64,000 nt of DNA, taken from the NCBI RefSeq assembly GCF_041103235.1, contig NZ_JBGCUN010000001.1:62001-126000 (forward strand), written 5' to 3'. The notes beneath the pieces were generated by a model. The model saw only the letters and a list, made by a program, of their open reading frames with translations. It made no database searches and was not told where the DNA came from. The position numbers and the translations under genes were made by a program. Shown piece by piece: positions 43,013-51,883 of the stretch. The DNA comes from Yoonia sp. R2331 (GTDB lineage Bacteria; Pseudomonadota; Alphaproteobacteria; Rhodobacterales; Rhodobacteraceae). Position 1 is the stretch's first letter. Each line of letters opens with the position of its first letter.

Positions 43013-44814
43013 AACCCATTGTTGTGGCGTTGTCGAAATCCGGCGAACCAACAGCCCATCGTATCGCCAAATTGTTGGATGCCTCGCTGCATGGACGGCA
43101 GGATCGGGTTGAACAGGCCGATGCATTTTTTGCAAACGCGCTGGATCATGTGCGTGATCTGTTTGCGGCGGGTTACCCGGTGATTGGAGTCTGTGCGAGC
43201 GGAATTTTGATCCGGGCTGTGGCGCCGCTACTTGCGGACAAGACAACAGAGCCGCCGGTGATATCTGTCAGTGATGATGGGGCTGTGATCGTGCCGCTGC
43301 TTGGTGGGCATCGCGGGGCGAACCGGTTGGCCAAGGAAATCGCTGATGTTTTGGAAGGGGTTGCGGCTGTTACCACCGCAGGGGATGTCGCCCTGGGGGT
43401 GGCCCTTGATGCGCCACCACCGGGATGGCGGCTTGTTAATCCCGACGCAGCCAAGGGTGCGATGGCGGCCCTGTTGGACGGGCAGGGTGCGACGTTAACA
43501 GGGGATGAACCCGCCGATTGGTTGCAGGAATTGCCGCGCGGCGACGGGATACACATTGCATGCACAACTCATGCACATCCCGTACCGACGCAAACCTTAC
43601 TGAAATTTACGCCTTTGCGGACGGTGCTGGGTGTCGGCTGCGCCCGCAACTGCCCGCCAGAGGAGCTGTCGGCACTGGTCAAGGTTGTGTTGGACGAGGC
43701 GGACATCTGCGCGCAAGCCGTGCATTCCGTCAACACGATCACGCTCAAGGCCGATGAACCGGCAATCATCAACCTCGCCCGTAATCTGGGTGTCCCGATG
43801 CGGTTGTTTGAAGCCCAAGAGCTTGAGGCCGAGACGCCGCGCCTGGCGAACCCATCCGAGGTGGTCTTTGCCGAGGTCGGCACGCATGGCGTGGCCGAAG
43901 CGGCAGCCCTGGCGCAGGGCGGGGCTGACGCAGAACTGATCGTGACAAAGCGCAAGACCGCCAATGCGACCTGCGCGTTGGTGCAAGTGCCAGCACCGCT
44001 GATTGAGATGCGCGGACGGCCGCGCGGCAAGCTGTCGGTTGTGGGCATCGGACCGGGGCAGGCGACGTGGCGCACACCAGAGGTGTCACGGCTGGTGGCA
44101 GATGCCGAGGAATTGGTGGGTTACGGGCTTTATATCGATCTGCTTGGGCCGTTGGCCGCTGGCAAGGACCGGTCGGATTTCCCCTTGGGCGGGGAAGAGG
44201 ACCGCTGTCGCTATGCGCTTGAACAGGCGGGCAAGGGCAAGAACGTGGCCCTTGTCTGTTCCGGCGATGCGGGCATCTATGCGATGGGTGCGCTGGTTTT
44301 TGAATTGCTGGATCGCGGTCCGGACCAGATGGGTGTCTCGGACGCAGCGCGTCGGGTCGAGGTGCAATGTTCGCCCGGTGTGAGTGCTTTGCAAGGCGCG
44401 GCGGCACGGGCGGGGGCACCGCTGGGGCATGATTTCTGTGCGATATCCCTGTCGGACCTGCTGACCCCGCGCGATGATATCCTGCGACGGCTAAAGGCGG
44501 CCGCAGAGGGCGATTTCGTGATCGCGTTCTACAATCCGGTGTCCAAGACGCGGCGAACTTTGCTGGCCGAAGGGCGGGACATTCTGTTGCAGCACCGGCC
44601 CGCCGACACGCCGGTGATGTTGGCGTCGTCACTGGGCCGACCCGAGGAGCATATCCGCTATCGGCGTCTGGATGAATTGCAGGTGGACGAGGTAGATATG
44701 CTGACCGTCGTGCTGGTTGGGTCGAGCAATTCACGGCTGGCGCAGTTGGGCGAGGGGCCACGCATGTTCACGCCGCGTGGCTACGCGCGCAAGATTGACG
44801 GTGATCTGGCGTGA
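43003..44814 (+). CDS. cobJ: CbiG-CobJ fusion: precorrin-5A hydrolase / precorrin-3B C17-methyltransferase
   Basis: A 603-residue fusion starting at GTG. Residues about 1-105 are CbiG_N, 105-200 a middle segment, 205-325 the CobE/CbiG_C domain (GVGCARNCPPEELSAL), and 343-603 a CobJ methylase (LSVVGIGPGQATWRTPE, LVCSGDAGIYAMG, CSPGVSALQGAAARAGAPLG). CbiG opens the ring lactone and CobJ makes the C17 methylation/ring contraction step. Bases 43552-43582 are shared with an intergenic repeat at 60551. Confidence 0.92.
   Translation: MALKPIVVALSKSGEPTAHRIAKLLDASLHGRQDRVEQADAFFANALDHVRDLFAAGYPVIGVCASGILIRAVAPLLADKTTEPPVISVSDDGAVIVPLLGGHRGANRLAKEIADVLEGVAAVTTAGDVALGVALDAPPPGWRLVNPDAAKGAMAALLDGQGATLTGDEPADWLQELPRGDGIHIACTTHAHPVPTQTLLKFTPLRTVLGVGCARNCPPEELSALVKVVLDEADICAQAVHSVNTITLKADEPAIINLARNLGVPMRLFEAQELEAETPRLANPSEVVFAEVGTHGVAEAAALAQGGADAELIVTKRKTANATCALVQVPAPLIEMRGRPRGKLSVVGIGPGQATWRTPEVSRLVADAEELVGYGLYIDLLGPLAAGKDRSDFPLGGEEDRCRYALEQAGKGKNVALVCSGDAGIYAMGALVFELLDRGPDQMGVSDAARRVEVQCSPGVSALQGAAARAGAPLGHDFCAISLSDLLTPRDDILRRLKAAAEGDFVIAFYNPVSKTRRTLLAEGRDILLQHRPADTPVMLASSLGRPEEHIRYRRLDELQVDEVDMLTVVLVGSSNSRLAQLGEGPRMFTPRGYARKIDGDLA
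43552..43582 (+). repeat. 31-bp repeat inside the cbiG part of cobJ
   Basis: Begins CACATTGCATGCACA and ends CACATCCCG. It matches 60551-60581 at 28 of 31 positions. Here it encodes residues about 184-193 (HIACTTHAHP), in the variable linker between CbiG middle and C-terminal domains. Confidence 0.7.
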
Positions 44815-45065
44815 CGTCGTGCGCCGCTCTTGCCCTGTCGGGCAAAACGCCCCGCCCGCCGTCCCGGATGGGGCGCCATGCGGCTGCTGCGCGGTGTCCA
44901 GGCGGCTTGAAATTGCTGAGAGGCCGTTTGCGGGCAGGTCTGCCGCAAACAGGCCACATCGAGGATGAAACCGATTCGCGCCCGCCTCAAGGACAAGCCG
45001 CGCAAGCGCGGTCGCGTGCCGCGATCCTTGACCCGGCCCCGAATCGTGCAGGAGTGATGCGATGA
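44811..45065 (+). CDS. possible 84-residue ORF coupled to cobJ and cobM
   Basis: This frame starts at a GTG overlapping the cobJ stop (GTGA) and ends in a TGA overlapping the cobM ATG (ATGA), exactly the linkage used elsewhere in the operon. The product is Arg/Ala/Pro-rich without a recognised domain, with a few less common codons such as AGA. A genuine small gene, a degraded gene (CobK and CobF are absent nearby) or an untranslated spacer are all possible. Confidence 0.35.
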   Translation: MTSCAALALSGKTPRPPSRMGRHAAAARCPGGLKLLRGRLRAGLPQTGHIEDETDSRPPQGQAAQARSRAAILDPAPNRAGVMR

Positions 45066-45832
45066 CTGTTTTCTTTATTGGCGCGGGTCCGGGTGATCCG
45101 GAGCTTTTGACGCTCAAGGCCGCGCGTATCATCGGGGAATGCCCGGTGTGCCTTTATGCCGGATCGCTGGTGCCAGAGGCGGTGGTGGGATGCGCACCCG
45201 CGGATGCGCGGGTGCTGGACACCGCGCCGATGACGCTTGAGGACACCCATGCCGAGATTGTGGCGGCCCATCAGCGTGGCGTGGATGTGGCCCGTGTGCA
45301 TTCGGGCGACCCATCGCTTTATGGCGCGATTGCCGAGCAGATCCGGCTGTTGAAGGCCGAAGGGATTGATTATCAGATCATCCCCGGTGTGCCCGCCTAT
45401 GCCGCTGCGGCCGCTGCACTTGGGACCGAATTGACAGTGCCGGAAATCGCGCAATCCATTGTTTTGACACGGATGTCGATGAAATCGACCGGTATGCCGC
45501 CGGGCGAGACGCTTGAGAATTTCGCCCGCACCGGGGCGACGCTGGCCATTCATCTGGGTGTGCGGGCGCTGCGCGAGATAGAGCGGCAGTTGATCCCGTT
45601 TTACGGCGAAGATTGCCCCTGTGTGGTGATTTATCGCGCGTCCTGGCCGGATCAGATGATCATTCGCGGCACGCTGAGCGATGTGCGCGAGAAGGTGCGC
45701 GCGGCTAAGATTACCCGGACCGCGCTGATCATGGTGGGGACCGCGCTGGGCGACAGTCACGGGTTCCCCGATTCAGCGCTTTATGACGCGGCGAAACCGC
45801 ATGTCTTGCGGCCCAAGGTCAAAATCAGCTGA
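45062..45832 (+). CDS. cobM: precorrin-4 C11-methyltransferase
   Basis: A 256-residue tetrapyrrole methylase. VFFIGAGPGDPELLTLKAAR and RVHSGDPSLYGAIAEQIR are CobM/CbiF signatures; TRMSMKSTGMPPGETL follows the family pattern. It methylates C11. GCAGGAGTG gives a ribosome site for the ATG at 45062. It is the last gene of the plus-strand operon; a TGCAGCAG-CA-CTGCTGCA palindrome (45838-45855) without T-tract follows the stop. Confidence 0.94.
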   Translation: MTVFFIGAGPGDPELLTLKAARIIGECPVCLYAGSLVPEAVVGCAPADARVLDTAPMTLEDTHAEIVAAHQRGVDVARVHSGDPSLYGAIAEQIRLLKAEGIDYQIIPGVPAYAAAAAALGTELTVPEIAQSIVLTRMSMKSTGMPPGETLENFARTGATLAIHLGVRALREIERQLIPFYGEDCPCVVIYRASWPDQMIIRGTLSDVREKVRAAKITRTALIMVGTALGDSHGFPDSALYDAAKPHVLRPKVKIS

Positions 45833-45930
45833 TGTGTTGCAGCAGCACTGCTGCATTGCGGCGGAAATTGTCACTTGATCTTTAACCTTCTCAGCTAGTT
45901 AGCTGGCTGAGGGTCAAGGAGGACCGAGTC

Positions 45931-46281
45931 GTGTCATCATTTTTGCCAAAGGCTGTTCGTGAAGGTTTGGAACAGGCGCGCCGCGCCGCATTGCATCGTA
46001 ATGATCGGCTATGCGTGCATGACGGGGATGAAGTGTACCGCATCCGCCGTTTCTGGGACAACGGCATGTCGATCGACGGTCACCACGGCGACAAGCTGCG
46101 TGGCCGGGTCGAGATCTATGACGGCGCGCGGCATCTGTATCAGGCCTTGATCGTGAATGGGCAGGAAGAGGGCGCAGAGATCGTGTTCGACTTCAAATGG
46201 CTGCATCCGGTCACGGATACTGCACCCGTTGATTTTGAACGGCCCGATTTTGTGCCTGCGGGACTGATCCCTAGGGTCTGA
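45931..46281 (+). CDS. hypothetical protein, 116 residues
   Basis: A GTG-started ORF with strong AAGGAGG. The protein is soluble: basic helical N-terminus (LEQARRAALHRND) followed by a beta-rich core (GRVEIYDGARHLYQALIVNG) ending in FDFKWLHP. It resembles a conserved Rhodobacterales protein without named function. The leader contains CTCAGC...GCTGAG (45889-45910), a possible hairpin just before the ribosome site. It overlaps the convergent gene by 11 bases. Confidence 0.75.
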   Translation: MSSFLPKAVREGLEQARRAALHRNDRLCVHDGDEVYRIRRFWDNGMSIDGHHGDKLRGRVEIYDGARHLYQALIVNGQEEGAEIVFDFKWLHPVTDTAPVDFERPDFVPAGLIPRV

Positions 46282-46789
46282 TTTCCACCGGTGTGCCCAG
46301 CGGTGTGGCGTGGAAAAGCTCTGTCATGGCGTCGTTGTTGATGGCGATGCAGCCTTCGGTCCAGTCATAAGCGATCCGTTGCAATCCGGTGATGCCGCGC
46401 GGCTGGCCGTGGATGAAGATGTCGCCCCCCGGTGAATAGCCGCCTGCGCGGGCGCGCGCGATGTCGTCGGGCTGCGGATAGTCGATACCCAGTGACAAGT
46501 GGAACCGGCTGTGCGCGTTGCGGCGGTCAACACGAAAGAGGCCTTCGGGCGTTTTGCCGTCGCCTTGGCGGACCTTGTCACCGTCGGGCGCAAAGCCAAG
46601 GTTGACCGGCAGGCGGCGCACGACCCGGCCATCTTGATAGGCCAGCAACATACGGTCGGATTTGTCGATCAGGATGCGGTCAATCTGACCGGTGATCTCT
46701 GGCGGCAAAGGTGGCTGTGGTTTCAGCGCGCCCCAGATGGCAAAGGCCAGCGCCAGCAGCGTGGCCAAAAGGGAGGCGCGCAGCGTCAT
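46271..46789 (-). CDS. L,D-transpeptidase (YkuD) family protein
   Basis: A 172-residue membrane-anchored protein: hydrophobic N-terminus (LLATLLALAFAIWG), then a YkuD domain with DIFIHGQPRG (His) and DWTEGCIAINNDAM containing the catalytic Cys. It forms or hydrolyses L,D cross-links in peptidoglycan, or attaches proteins to it. The start overlaps the PatB-type gene by four bases. Confidence 0.9.
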   Translation of the reverse strand: MTLRASLLATLLALAFAIWGALKPQPPLPPEITGQIDRILIDKSDRMLLAYQDGRVVRRLPVNLGFAPDGDKVRQGDGKTPEGLFRVDRRNAHSRFHLSLGIDYPQPDDIARARAGGYSPGGDIFIHGQPRGITGLQRIAYDWTEGCIAINNDAMTELFHATPLGTPVEIRP

Positions 46790-47967
46790 TGCAGATCGGC
46801 AAAGGCCGCCTGCACGCGGGCGACAGCCTCATCCACCACCGCGCGGGTGGTTGCAACGTTGAAGCGGTGGTGCAGCGCGCCGCCAATGCCCAACCCGTCA
46901 CCAGGTGTAGGAAGCACGCGGGCGTTATCATAAAGACGGCTTCGGATGTCCGCGTCCGACATACCCGTGCCGGAAAAATCGACCCATGACAGGAAGGTGG
47001 ATTGCATCGGCATCGCCTGCACACCGGGGATCGCATTCATACCCGCGCAAAGGGCTGCGCGGTTGCCATCGATCAGCTGCACCATCGCATCAACCCATGC
47101 CGCGCCTTGGGGCGTGTAGGCGGCACAGGTCAGATCAGCGCCCAGTCGGTTGGGCTGAATATCAAGTGCTGCATAAAGTGCGGCGAACCGGGCGCGCAAG
47201 TCATCATCGGGGATGATGACATAGCCGGTGCGCAGGCCAGCGATATCGAAGGTTTTCGAGGCAGCCGACATCACCACCAGCTTGGGCAGTGAATCCGGCG
47301 CATGCAGGGCCGTGGGCAGGTGGGTGTGGCCGGGAAAGGCCAGATCCATATGAATCTCGTCCGAGATCAGGATCAGATCATGGCGCGCGCAAAAGGCGGA
47401 CAGCGCCTGAATTTCGGCCGCTTCCCAGACCCGGCCCGCCGGGTTGTGGGGGGAACAGAACATCACTGCCTTTTCGTTGCCGGTCAGTTGGGTTTCCAGC
47501 GTTTCAAGGTCCATGCGAAAGAGGCCCTGGTCATCTATCAGCAGCGGGGACTGCACCATGACACGGCCGTTCTTGCGGATCTTGTTGGCAAACTCGTGGT
47601 AAACCGGGCTGAAAACGATAATGCCATCGCCGGGATCGGTCAGCGCCTGCAAGGTCACACCGACAGCGTTGCCGATGCCATGCAGCTCAAAAATGTGATC
47701 GGTATTCGGGCGCCAACCGTGGCGGTGTTCGTACCACCACGCCACGTGACGGGCGAAAGCGGAATAGTCGAAATAACCAAACTCGCCACAGGCTCTCAGA
47801 TCATCCAAGACGTCCAGCAGCACCGGGGCAGGTTGCAGGTCAGACTGCGCGATCCACATCGGGATCATATCCTGCGGCACCGCGCGGCCCAGCATCGCCT
47901 CCATCATCGCCCATTTAGAGCTGCGGCCGGTGGTTTGGTCTTTGGTGGTCTCGAAATCGAACTGCAT
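46786..47967 (-). CDS. PatB/MalY-type PLP-dependent C-S lyase or aminotransferase
   Basis: A 393-residue fold-type I PLP enzyme. PMWIAQSDLQPAPVLLDVL, FCSPHNPAGRVW and VMSAASKTFDIAGLRTGY (PLP Lys) are typical of the MalY/PatB group, which carries out cystathionine or cysteine-S-conjugate beta-lyase reactions. Start 47967 (MQFDFETTKD) fits family length; a longer frame has no support. Substrate not determinable. Confidence 0.88.
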   Translation of the reverse strand: MQFDFETTKDQTTGRSSKWAMMEAMLGRAVPQDMIPMWIAQSDLQPAPVLLDVLDDLRACGEFGYFDYSAFARHVAWWYEHRHGWRPNTDHIFELHGIGNAVGVTLQALTDPGDGIIVFSPVYHEFANKIRKNGRVMVQSPLLIDDQGLFRMDLETLETQLTGNEKAVMFCSPHNPAGRVWEAAEIQALSAFCARHDLILISDEIHMDLAFPGHTHLPTALHAPDSLPKLVVMSAASKTFDIAGLRTGYVIIPDDDLRARFAALYAALDIQPNRLGADLTCAAYTPQGAAWVDAMVQLIDGNRAALCAGMNAIPGVQAMPMQSTFLSWVDFSGTGMSDADIRSRLYDNARVLPTPGDGLGIGGALHHRFNVATTRAVVDEAVARVQAAFADLQ

Positions 47968-48074
47968 TTGGTGTCCTTTGGGGCTTTGGGTGCAAGCTAG
48001 CCCCCCGTCCGGCAAGCGCAAGATGAAAGGCCACGCCCGTTGCGCTTTGACGCGGTCCCGATTACATCAGCGCC

Positions 48075-48596
48075 ATGACAAAACGTACCATCCTGATCCA
48101 TCCCGACCCGCGGTTGAAGAAAGAAACTGATCCGATTGCCGAGGTCACTGATGAACTACGCACGCTTGCGGATGACATGCTGGAAACCATGTATGCCGCA
48201 CCGGGCATTGGACTTGCCGCACCACAGATCGGTGTGATGCAGCAGATTCTGGTGATGGATTGCGTCAAGGAAGACGAGGAAGAGCCGCGCCCGATGGTCC
48301 TGATGAACCCGGTTGTGACATGGGCGTCGGAAGAAACCGGGGTCTATGAAGAAGGGTGCCTGTCGATCCCGGATCAATATGCCGATGTCGAACGCCCGTC
48401 CGAGGTCGAAGTTGAATGGCTTGGGCTGGACGGCGAAACCCATAAGGAACGGTTTGACGGGCTTTGGGCGACCTGTGTGCAACACGAGATTGACCACCTG
48501 CACGGCAAGCTTTTCATCGACTACCTCAAGCCGCTCAAACGCCAGATGATCACCCGAAAGATGCAAAAGCTGAAGCGCGAGAAGGCACGCGCGTGA
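48075..48596 (+). CDS. def: peptide deformylase 1
   Basis: A 173-residue deformylase with all three motifs: GIGLAAPQIGV, EEGCLSIPDQ (metal Cys) and QHEIDHLHGKLF (metal His pair and catalytic Glu). It removes the N-formyl group from nascent proteins. It leads a def-def-def-fmt array; the second def start overlaps its stop by four bases. This copy is likely the housekeeping enzyme. Confidence 0.95.
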   Translation: MTKRTILIHPDPRLKKETDPIAEVTDELRTLADDMLETMYAAPGIGLAAPQIGVMQQILVMDCVKEDEEEPRPMVLMNPVVTWASEETGVYEEGCLSIPDQYADVERPSEVEVEWLGLDGETHKERFDGLWATCVQHEIDHLHGKLFIDYLKPLKRQMITRKMQKLKREKARA

Positions 48597-49036
48597 GCCT
48601 GACGTTACGCCTTGCACCGGACCCGGTGTTACGGGCTGTTTGCAAGCCGGTTGACCCGGCGCTGGCAGCACTCGCCAAGGGCATGCTTGAGGTGATGTAT
48701 CGCGCACAGGGACGCGGGCTGGCGGCACCACAGGTAGGGGTGATGAAACGCATCTTCGTCATGGATGCGACGTGGAAAGACGGCGCGCCTGACCCACAGA
48801 TTTTTGTGAACCCAGTGGTGTCATGGGCCGATGAGCGTTGCGAAGCGAGCGAAGAGGGATGCCTGTCGATCCCGGATACGCCCTGCATGGTGACCCGACC
48901 CGTGGCAATCAGGCTGACGTGGCAGGACCTTGAAGGCGCGCCACATGAAGCCGCATTTGACGGATTTGCCGCGCGGTGCATTCAGCACGAGCGTGACCAC
49001 CTTGATGGGATTTTATGCACGGACTACGCGATATGA
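48593..49036 (+). CDS. peptide deformylase 2
   Basis: A 147-residue deformylase paralog. Motifs GRGLAAPQVGV, EEGCLSIPDT and QHERDHLDGIL keep the metal Cys, His pair and catalytic Glu, so it should be active; it lacks the C-terminal extension of copy 1. ATGA overlaps link it to the flanking def genes. Substrate preference may differ. Confidence 0.92.
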   Translation: MSLTLRLAPDPVLRAVCKPVDPALAALAKGMLEVMYRAQGRGLAAPQVGVMKRIFVMDATWKDGAPDPQIFVNPVVSWADERCEASEEGCLSIPDTPCMVTRPVAIRLTWQDLEGAPHEAAFDGFAARCIQHERDHLDGILCTDYAI

Positions 49037-49530
49037 TGCACCGCCCCTTTGTGATGTGGCCTGACAAGGCCCTGCGCACCCCGGCCCAGCCGGTGGATGA
49101 GGTCAACGATGAAATCCGCGCGATCTGGGACGAGATGATCGTGGCGATGGATGCGATGCCTGGTGTGGGGCTGGCAGCGGTACAATTGGGCATCCCGCTG
49201 GCTCTGGCCGTGGTTGATGCCAGCACCAGCCGAGGCAAAGCGGTGCGGCTGGCGAACCCGCAAGTGCTGCATGCGAGTGTTGAGCTGCGCGAACATTCCG
49301 AAGGGTCGCCCAACTTGCCCGGTGTCCGCGCCACGATCAAACGCCCCCGGGCCGTGACCGTGCGGTTCCTGAACGATCAGGGGATTTGGGATCGGCAAGA
49401 GTTTGTGGGCCTTGCCGCGACCAGTGTGCAGCACCAGATCGATCATCTGGCGGGCAAGATGTATTTTGATCATCTCAGCCGGGTGAAGCGGGATATGTTA
49501 CTCAAAAAGGCCCGCAAAGCACGGGGGTAG
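49033..49530 (+). CDS. deformylase-like protein 3, key residues altered
   Basis: A 165-residue deformylase-fold protein. Motif 1 is [11 protein letters not shown], motif 2 is [10 protein letters not shown] with no Cys, and motif 3 is [13 protein letters not shown] in which the catalytic Glu is Gln. Loss of a metal ligand and the general base suggests it does not act as a classical deformylase. It begins at the ATG overlapping the def2 stop. It may be a pseudoenzyme with a binding or regulatory role. Confidence 0.88.
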   Translation: MMHRPFVMWPDKALRTPAQPVDEVNDEIRAIWDEMIVAMDAMPGVGLAAVQLGIPLALAVVDASTSRGKAVRLANPQVLHASVELREHSEGSPNLPGVRATIKRPRAVTVRFLNDQGIWDRQEFVGLAATSVQHQIDHLAGKMYFDHLSRVKRDMLLKKARKARG

Positions 49531-49584
49531 AATTTTCGTCGAAAATTCTGTGCCTCCGGCGGGGATATTTTTGGCCAGAAGAAG
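49530..49584 (+). repeat. dispersed intergenic repeat with hairpin, copy B
   Basis: GAATTTTCGTCGAAAATTC (49530-49548), a near-perfect palindrome beginning at the last base of the def3 stop, is followed by TGCCTCCGGCGGGGATAT and TTTTGGCCAGAAGAAG (49551-49584). It ends eight bases before the fmt start, so its AGAAGAAGGGA end may supply the fmt ribosome site. Confidence 0.82.
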
Positions 49585-49592
49585 GGACCACG

Positions 49593-50489
49593 ATGCGCGT
49601 CATATTCATGGGTACGCCTGATTTTTCGGTGCCGGTTTTGCAGGCGCTGGTCGATGCGGGCCATGATATCGCCTGCGTCTACTGCCAGCCGCCCAGGCCC
49701 GCGGGGCGCGGCAAGAAAGATCGGCCCAGTCCCGTGCAGGCCAAGGCCGCAGCCTTGGGTTTGGACGTGCGCCACCCGGTGTCTTTAAAAGATGCGGCTG
49801 CGCAGGCGGAGTTTGCCGCGCTAGCGGCGGACGTGGCTGTTGTGGTGGCTTACGGGCTGATCCTGCCGCAAGCGGTGTTGGACGCCCCGCGCCTGGGCTG
49901 TCTTAATATCCACGCGAGCCTTTTGCCGCGCTGGCGGGGGGCGGCCCCGATCCATCGTGCGATCATGTCCGGGGACGCCGAAACCGGCGTCTGCATCATG
50001 CAGATGGAGGCAGGGTTGGACACCGGCCCTGTGTTGCTGCGTGAGGCTGTGGCAATCGGCACCGAAGAGACGACCGGTGCCTTGCATGACCGCTTGTCGG
50101 TCCTTGGTGCACGGCTGATCGTGCAGGCGCTGGACGGGTTGCCGATGGACGCAGAGGCGCAGCCCGAGGACGGCGTGACCTATGCAGCCAAGATCGACAA
50201 GTCAGAGGCGCGGGTGGATTGGACGCGCCCCGCGCAAGAGGTTGACCGCCTGATCCGCGGTCTGTCGCCATTTCCGGGCGCATGGTGCGAGGTTGCGGGC
50301 GAGCGGGTCAAGCTGCTGTCGTCGCGACTGGCCGAAGGCTCTGGCCCGCCGGGGGCGGTTCTGAGCGGGTTTAGAGTGGCGTGCGGTGACGGTGCTGTTG
50401 AAATCACGCGCGCGCAGCGTGCCGGAAAGTCGGCAATGGCGGCGGGGGATGTTCTAAAGGGGTTGTCGTTGCCGGACCGTCTTGATTGA
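49593..50489 (+). CDS. fmt: methionyl-tRNA formyltransferase
   Basis: A 298-residue enzyme. [19 protein letters not shown] opens the Rossmann domain; [20 protein letters not shown] is the catalytic signature with Asn/His; the C-terminal OB-like domain follows residue 205. It formylates Met-tRNAfMet for initiation. Its place behind the def genes forms the formylation/deformylation pair. AGAAGAAGGGA upstream lies in the repeat copy. Confidence 0.96.
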   Translation: MRVIFMGTPDFSVPVLQALVDAGHDIACVYCQPPRPAGRGKKDRPSPVQAKAAALGLDVRHPVSLKDAAAQAEFAALAADVAVVVAYGLILPQAVLDAPRLGCLNIHASLLPRWRGAAPIHRAIMSGDAETGVCIMQMEAGLDTGPVLLREAVAIGTEETTGALHDRLSVLGARLIVQALDGLPMDAEAQPEDGVTYAAKIDKSEARVDWTRPAQEVDRLIRGLSPFPGAWCEVAGERVKLLSSRLAEGSGPPGAVLSGFRVACGDGAVEITRAQRAGKSAMAAGDVLKGLSLPDRLD

Positions 50490-50549
50490 TATTGGCAAGG
50501 GCGTCTAAATCGTTATAGGCTGCGCCCTCCAATAGATAGGATGCAGCGC

Positions 50550-51368
50550 ATGTCAGCAATGATGACCACCCCGCCACCGATTGGTTACGGCACATGGAAC
50601 CGCCCGGGCGATGCCGCCTATCAGGGTGTCCTGACGGCGCTAAAGGTGGGCTATCGCCATATCGACGGGGCAGAAGGCTATGACAATGAAGCGGACGTGG
50701 GCCGCGCCATTGCCGACGCGGGCATTCCGCGCGACCAGTTGTGGGTCACCACCAAGGTCGCCCCCGAAAGCTTTGCCCCCGGCCAGATCCGCAGCCATGT
50801 CGAGGCCTCGCTGGACAAGCTGGGTGTCGGCCCTGTCGACCTGTTGCTGCTGCATTATCCGTCGATCAACGACGAGTATCAGATCGAGGATTACATGGCG
50901 CAGTTTGCCGACGTCTATGACGCGGGGCTGACGCGCAATATTGGCGTCTCAAACTTTACAATTCGTTATATGGACCGCGCGCTGGCGCTTTTGGGTGACC
51001 GTCCAATCCTGACCAATCAGGTGGAATTGCATCCGTTCCTGCACAACAGCCCCATCGTGGATTACTGCCGCACAAAAGGTATCGCGATGACCGCCTTTTC
51101 GCCACTTGCGCGCGGTGCTGTGGCGGATGACCCAGTCTTGCAGGCCGTCGCGACAGAGTTGGGTGCCACCATCGGTCAGGTGGCGCTGGCGTGGCTGTTG
51201 GCGAAGGGGCACTGGGTGATCCCATCTTCTGGCAACCCAGAACGGATTGCTGAAAACCTGGCCGCCGGGGACATCACCCTGTCGCCTGACCAGATTGCGC
51301 GGATCGACGCGCTGGATCGCAACATGCGGCTGGTGAACGGCCCCTGGTGCCCGGAATGGGACGTCTGA
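50550..51368 (+). CDS. aldo/keto reductase
   Basis: A 272-residue AKR. GYRHIDGAEGYDNEADVGRA includes the catalytic Asp and Tyr, LWVTTKVAPESF the Lys, and LLLHYPS the His. The cofactor-binding end is WVIPSSGNPERIAENLA. AGGA lies eight bases upstream of ATG 50550; an ATG at 50541 in frame is the alternative. NADPH-dependent reduction of small aldehydes or ketones is likely; substrate unknown. It is followed two bases later by a VOC gene. Confidence 0.9.
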   Translation: MSAMMTTPPPIGYGTWNRPGDAAYQGVLTALKVGYRHIDGAEGYDNEADVGRAIADAGIPRDQLWVTTKVAPESFAPGQIRSHVEASLDKLGVGPVDLLLLHYPSINDEYQIEDYMAQFADVYDAGLTRNIGVSNFTIRYMDRALALLGDRPILTNQVELHPFLHNSPIVDYCRTKGIAMTAFSPLARGAVADDPVLQAVATELGATIGQVALAWLLAKGHWVIPSSGNPERIAENLAAGDITLSPDQIARIDALDRNMRLVNGPWCPEWDV

Positions 51369-51370
51369 CC

Positions 51371-51883
51371 ATGCCTCATCGCAAGTTGCCCTTTGCTTTG
51401 GTCGGGATCGACCATGTTGTCTTTCTGGTCGACGACCTTGACCGGGCGGTTGCGTGGTATCGCGATGTGCTGGGCTGTCCGCCGGGCTATTCCTACCCTG
51501 ATTTGGGGATGGACCAGGTTTGGGCCGGTTCGGCGCTGATCGTCCTGTGGGACACAACCCACCCCGGTGCCGCCTCTGCCGTGCCACCGGTACCGGGTGG
51601 TCGCAATGTCGATCACGTGTGCATCGCCACCACGCCCTTTGATCACAACGCCTTGCGCGCCCATCTGGCCGCCCACGGTGTCGCGATTGAACGCGAGGCG
51701 ATGCACGGCGGTGCGCGCGGCATGGGCCATTCGTTCTATGTGCGTGATCCGTTTGGCAACAAGCTGGAGATCAAGGGCCCGGCGGAATATCCCGACGGAC
51801 GCTACGGCCGCGGGTTTGATGACAGTGCCGCAGTTGCGTTAGGGTCCGGGCATGACACGCGCGATGATCACAGAGCCGGATGA
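51371..51883 (+). CDS. VOC-superfamily (glyoxalase-like) protein
   Basis: A 170-residue VOC protein. GIDHVVFLVDDLDRAVAWYR, NVDHVCIATTPF and FYVRDPFGNKLEIKGP give two VOC modules with His and Glu metal candidates. The acidic/His C-terminal extension (GHDTRDDHRAG) overlaps the next gene by 32 bases, which is unusually long and suggests the tail evolved by read-through. Reaction unknown. Confidence 0.82.
   Translation: MPHRKLPFALVGIDHVVFLVDDLDRAVAWYRDVLGCPPGYSYPDLGMDQVWAGSALIVLWDTTHPGAASAVPPVPGGRNVDHVCIATTPFDHNALRAHLAAHGVAIEREAMHGGARGMGHSFYVRDPFGNKLEIKGPAEYPDGRYGRGFDDSAAVALGSGHDTRDDHRAG

Noticed and set aside
43769-44761. 330-codon minus-strand frame within cobJ
   Set aside because: Pro/Arg/Ala-rich composition typical of antisense shadows; cobJ motifs are intact on the plus strand.
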